A stretch of 5,036 nt of DNA, from NCBI GenBank assembly GCA_030037575.1, contig JASHRB010000151.1:1-5036 (forward strand), in the 5' to 3' direction. The stretch is from Candidatus Sulfotelmatobacter sp. (GTDB taxonomy: Bacteria > Acidobacteriota > Terriglobia > Terriglobales > Acidobacteriaceae). Position numbers and translations under genes: made by a program. Shown here piece by piece: positions 5,019 to 5,036 of this stretch (the stretch's first letter is position 1; the number at the start of each line of letters is the position of its first letter). The notes under the pieces were generated by a model. The model did not search any database. It saw nothing but the letters and a program-made list of their open reading frames with translations, and was not told the DNA's origin.

Positions 5019-5024
5019 ATTATA
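5019..5024 (-). promoter_or_regulatory. Candidate -10 element for leaderless rel transcript
   Basis: On the minus strand a perfect TATAAT is followed by CCGGT and the rel ATG. Initiation 6 nt after the -10 box would be at the A of the ATG. No ribosome binding site is seen between the box and the start. The corresponding -35 would lie near 5042, outside the window, so it cannot be checked here. Confidence 0.5.
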
Positions 5025-5036
5025 GCCCGCGAATAG

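Overview
The window is ordinary bacterial chromosome that is mostly housekeeping. It carries one complete long-form stringent-response enzyme gene, four complete small to medium genes, one 45-residue membrane-protein gene and the 5' third of gatB. The DNA is moderately GC-rich. The proteins look like those of Acidobacteriota (Koribacter/Terriglobia-like): a diderm-type secreted FKBP, a DUF971 protein beside gatB, and a bifunctional Rel. This assignment rests on general protein resemblance and is only moderately secure. I see no mobile element, CRISPR array, tRNA, rRNA or phage gene.

Layout from left to right. Positions 1-473 (minus) are the N-terminal 157 codons of gatB, cut by the window edge. 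Positions 556-945 (minus) encode a DUF971 (GBBH-like N-terminal domain) protein. Positions 1006-1143 (minus) encode a very small glycine-zipper membrane protein with a strong ribosome binding site. These three run in the same direction towards gatB. A divergent region of about 110 bp separates them from rpmB (1253-1441, plus), the only plus-strand gene. rpmB converges on a secreted FKBP-type prolyl isomerase (1444-1905, minus) with 2 bp between the stop codons. Next come ridA (1989-2366, minus), a 427-bp stretch without a convincing gene (2367-2793), and a full-length rel/spoT gene (2794-5013, minus) whose start lies close to the right edge.

The genes join translation (charging of Gln/Asn tRNA by GatCAB, ribosomal protein L28), protein folding in the cell envelope (FKBP), metabolite-damage repair (RidA) and (p)ppGpp control of growth (Rel). 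They do not form one dedicated pathway.

The most notable pattern is in the start regions. The small membrane protein, FKBP, ridA and, with wide spacing, rpmB have visible Shine-Dalgarno sequences. rel, gatB and the DUF971 gene have none. Instead each has a -10-like hexamer (TATAAT, TATAAT, GATACT) 5-6 nt before the ATG, the geometry expected if transcription starts at the A of the ATG (leaderless mRNA). Other points are two overlapping palindromes in front of gatB, a bulged inverted repeat upstream of the ridA promoter, and a 12-bp palindrome covering the rpmB/FKBP stop junction.
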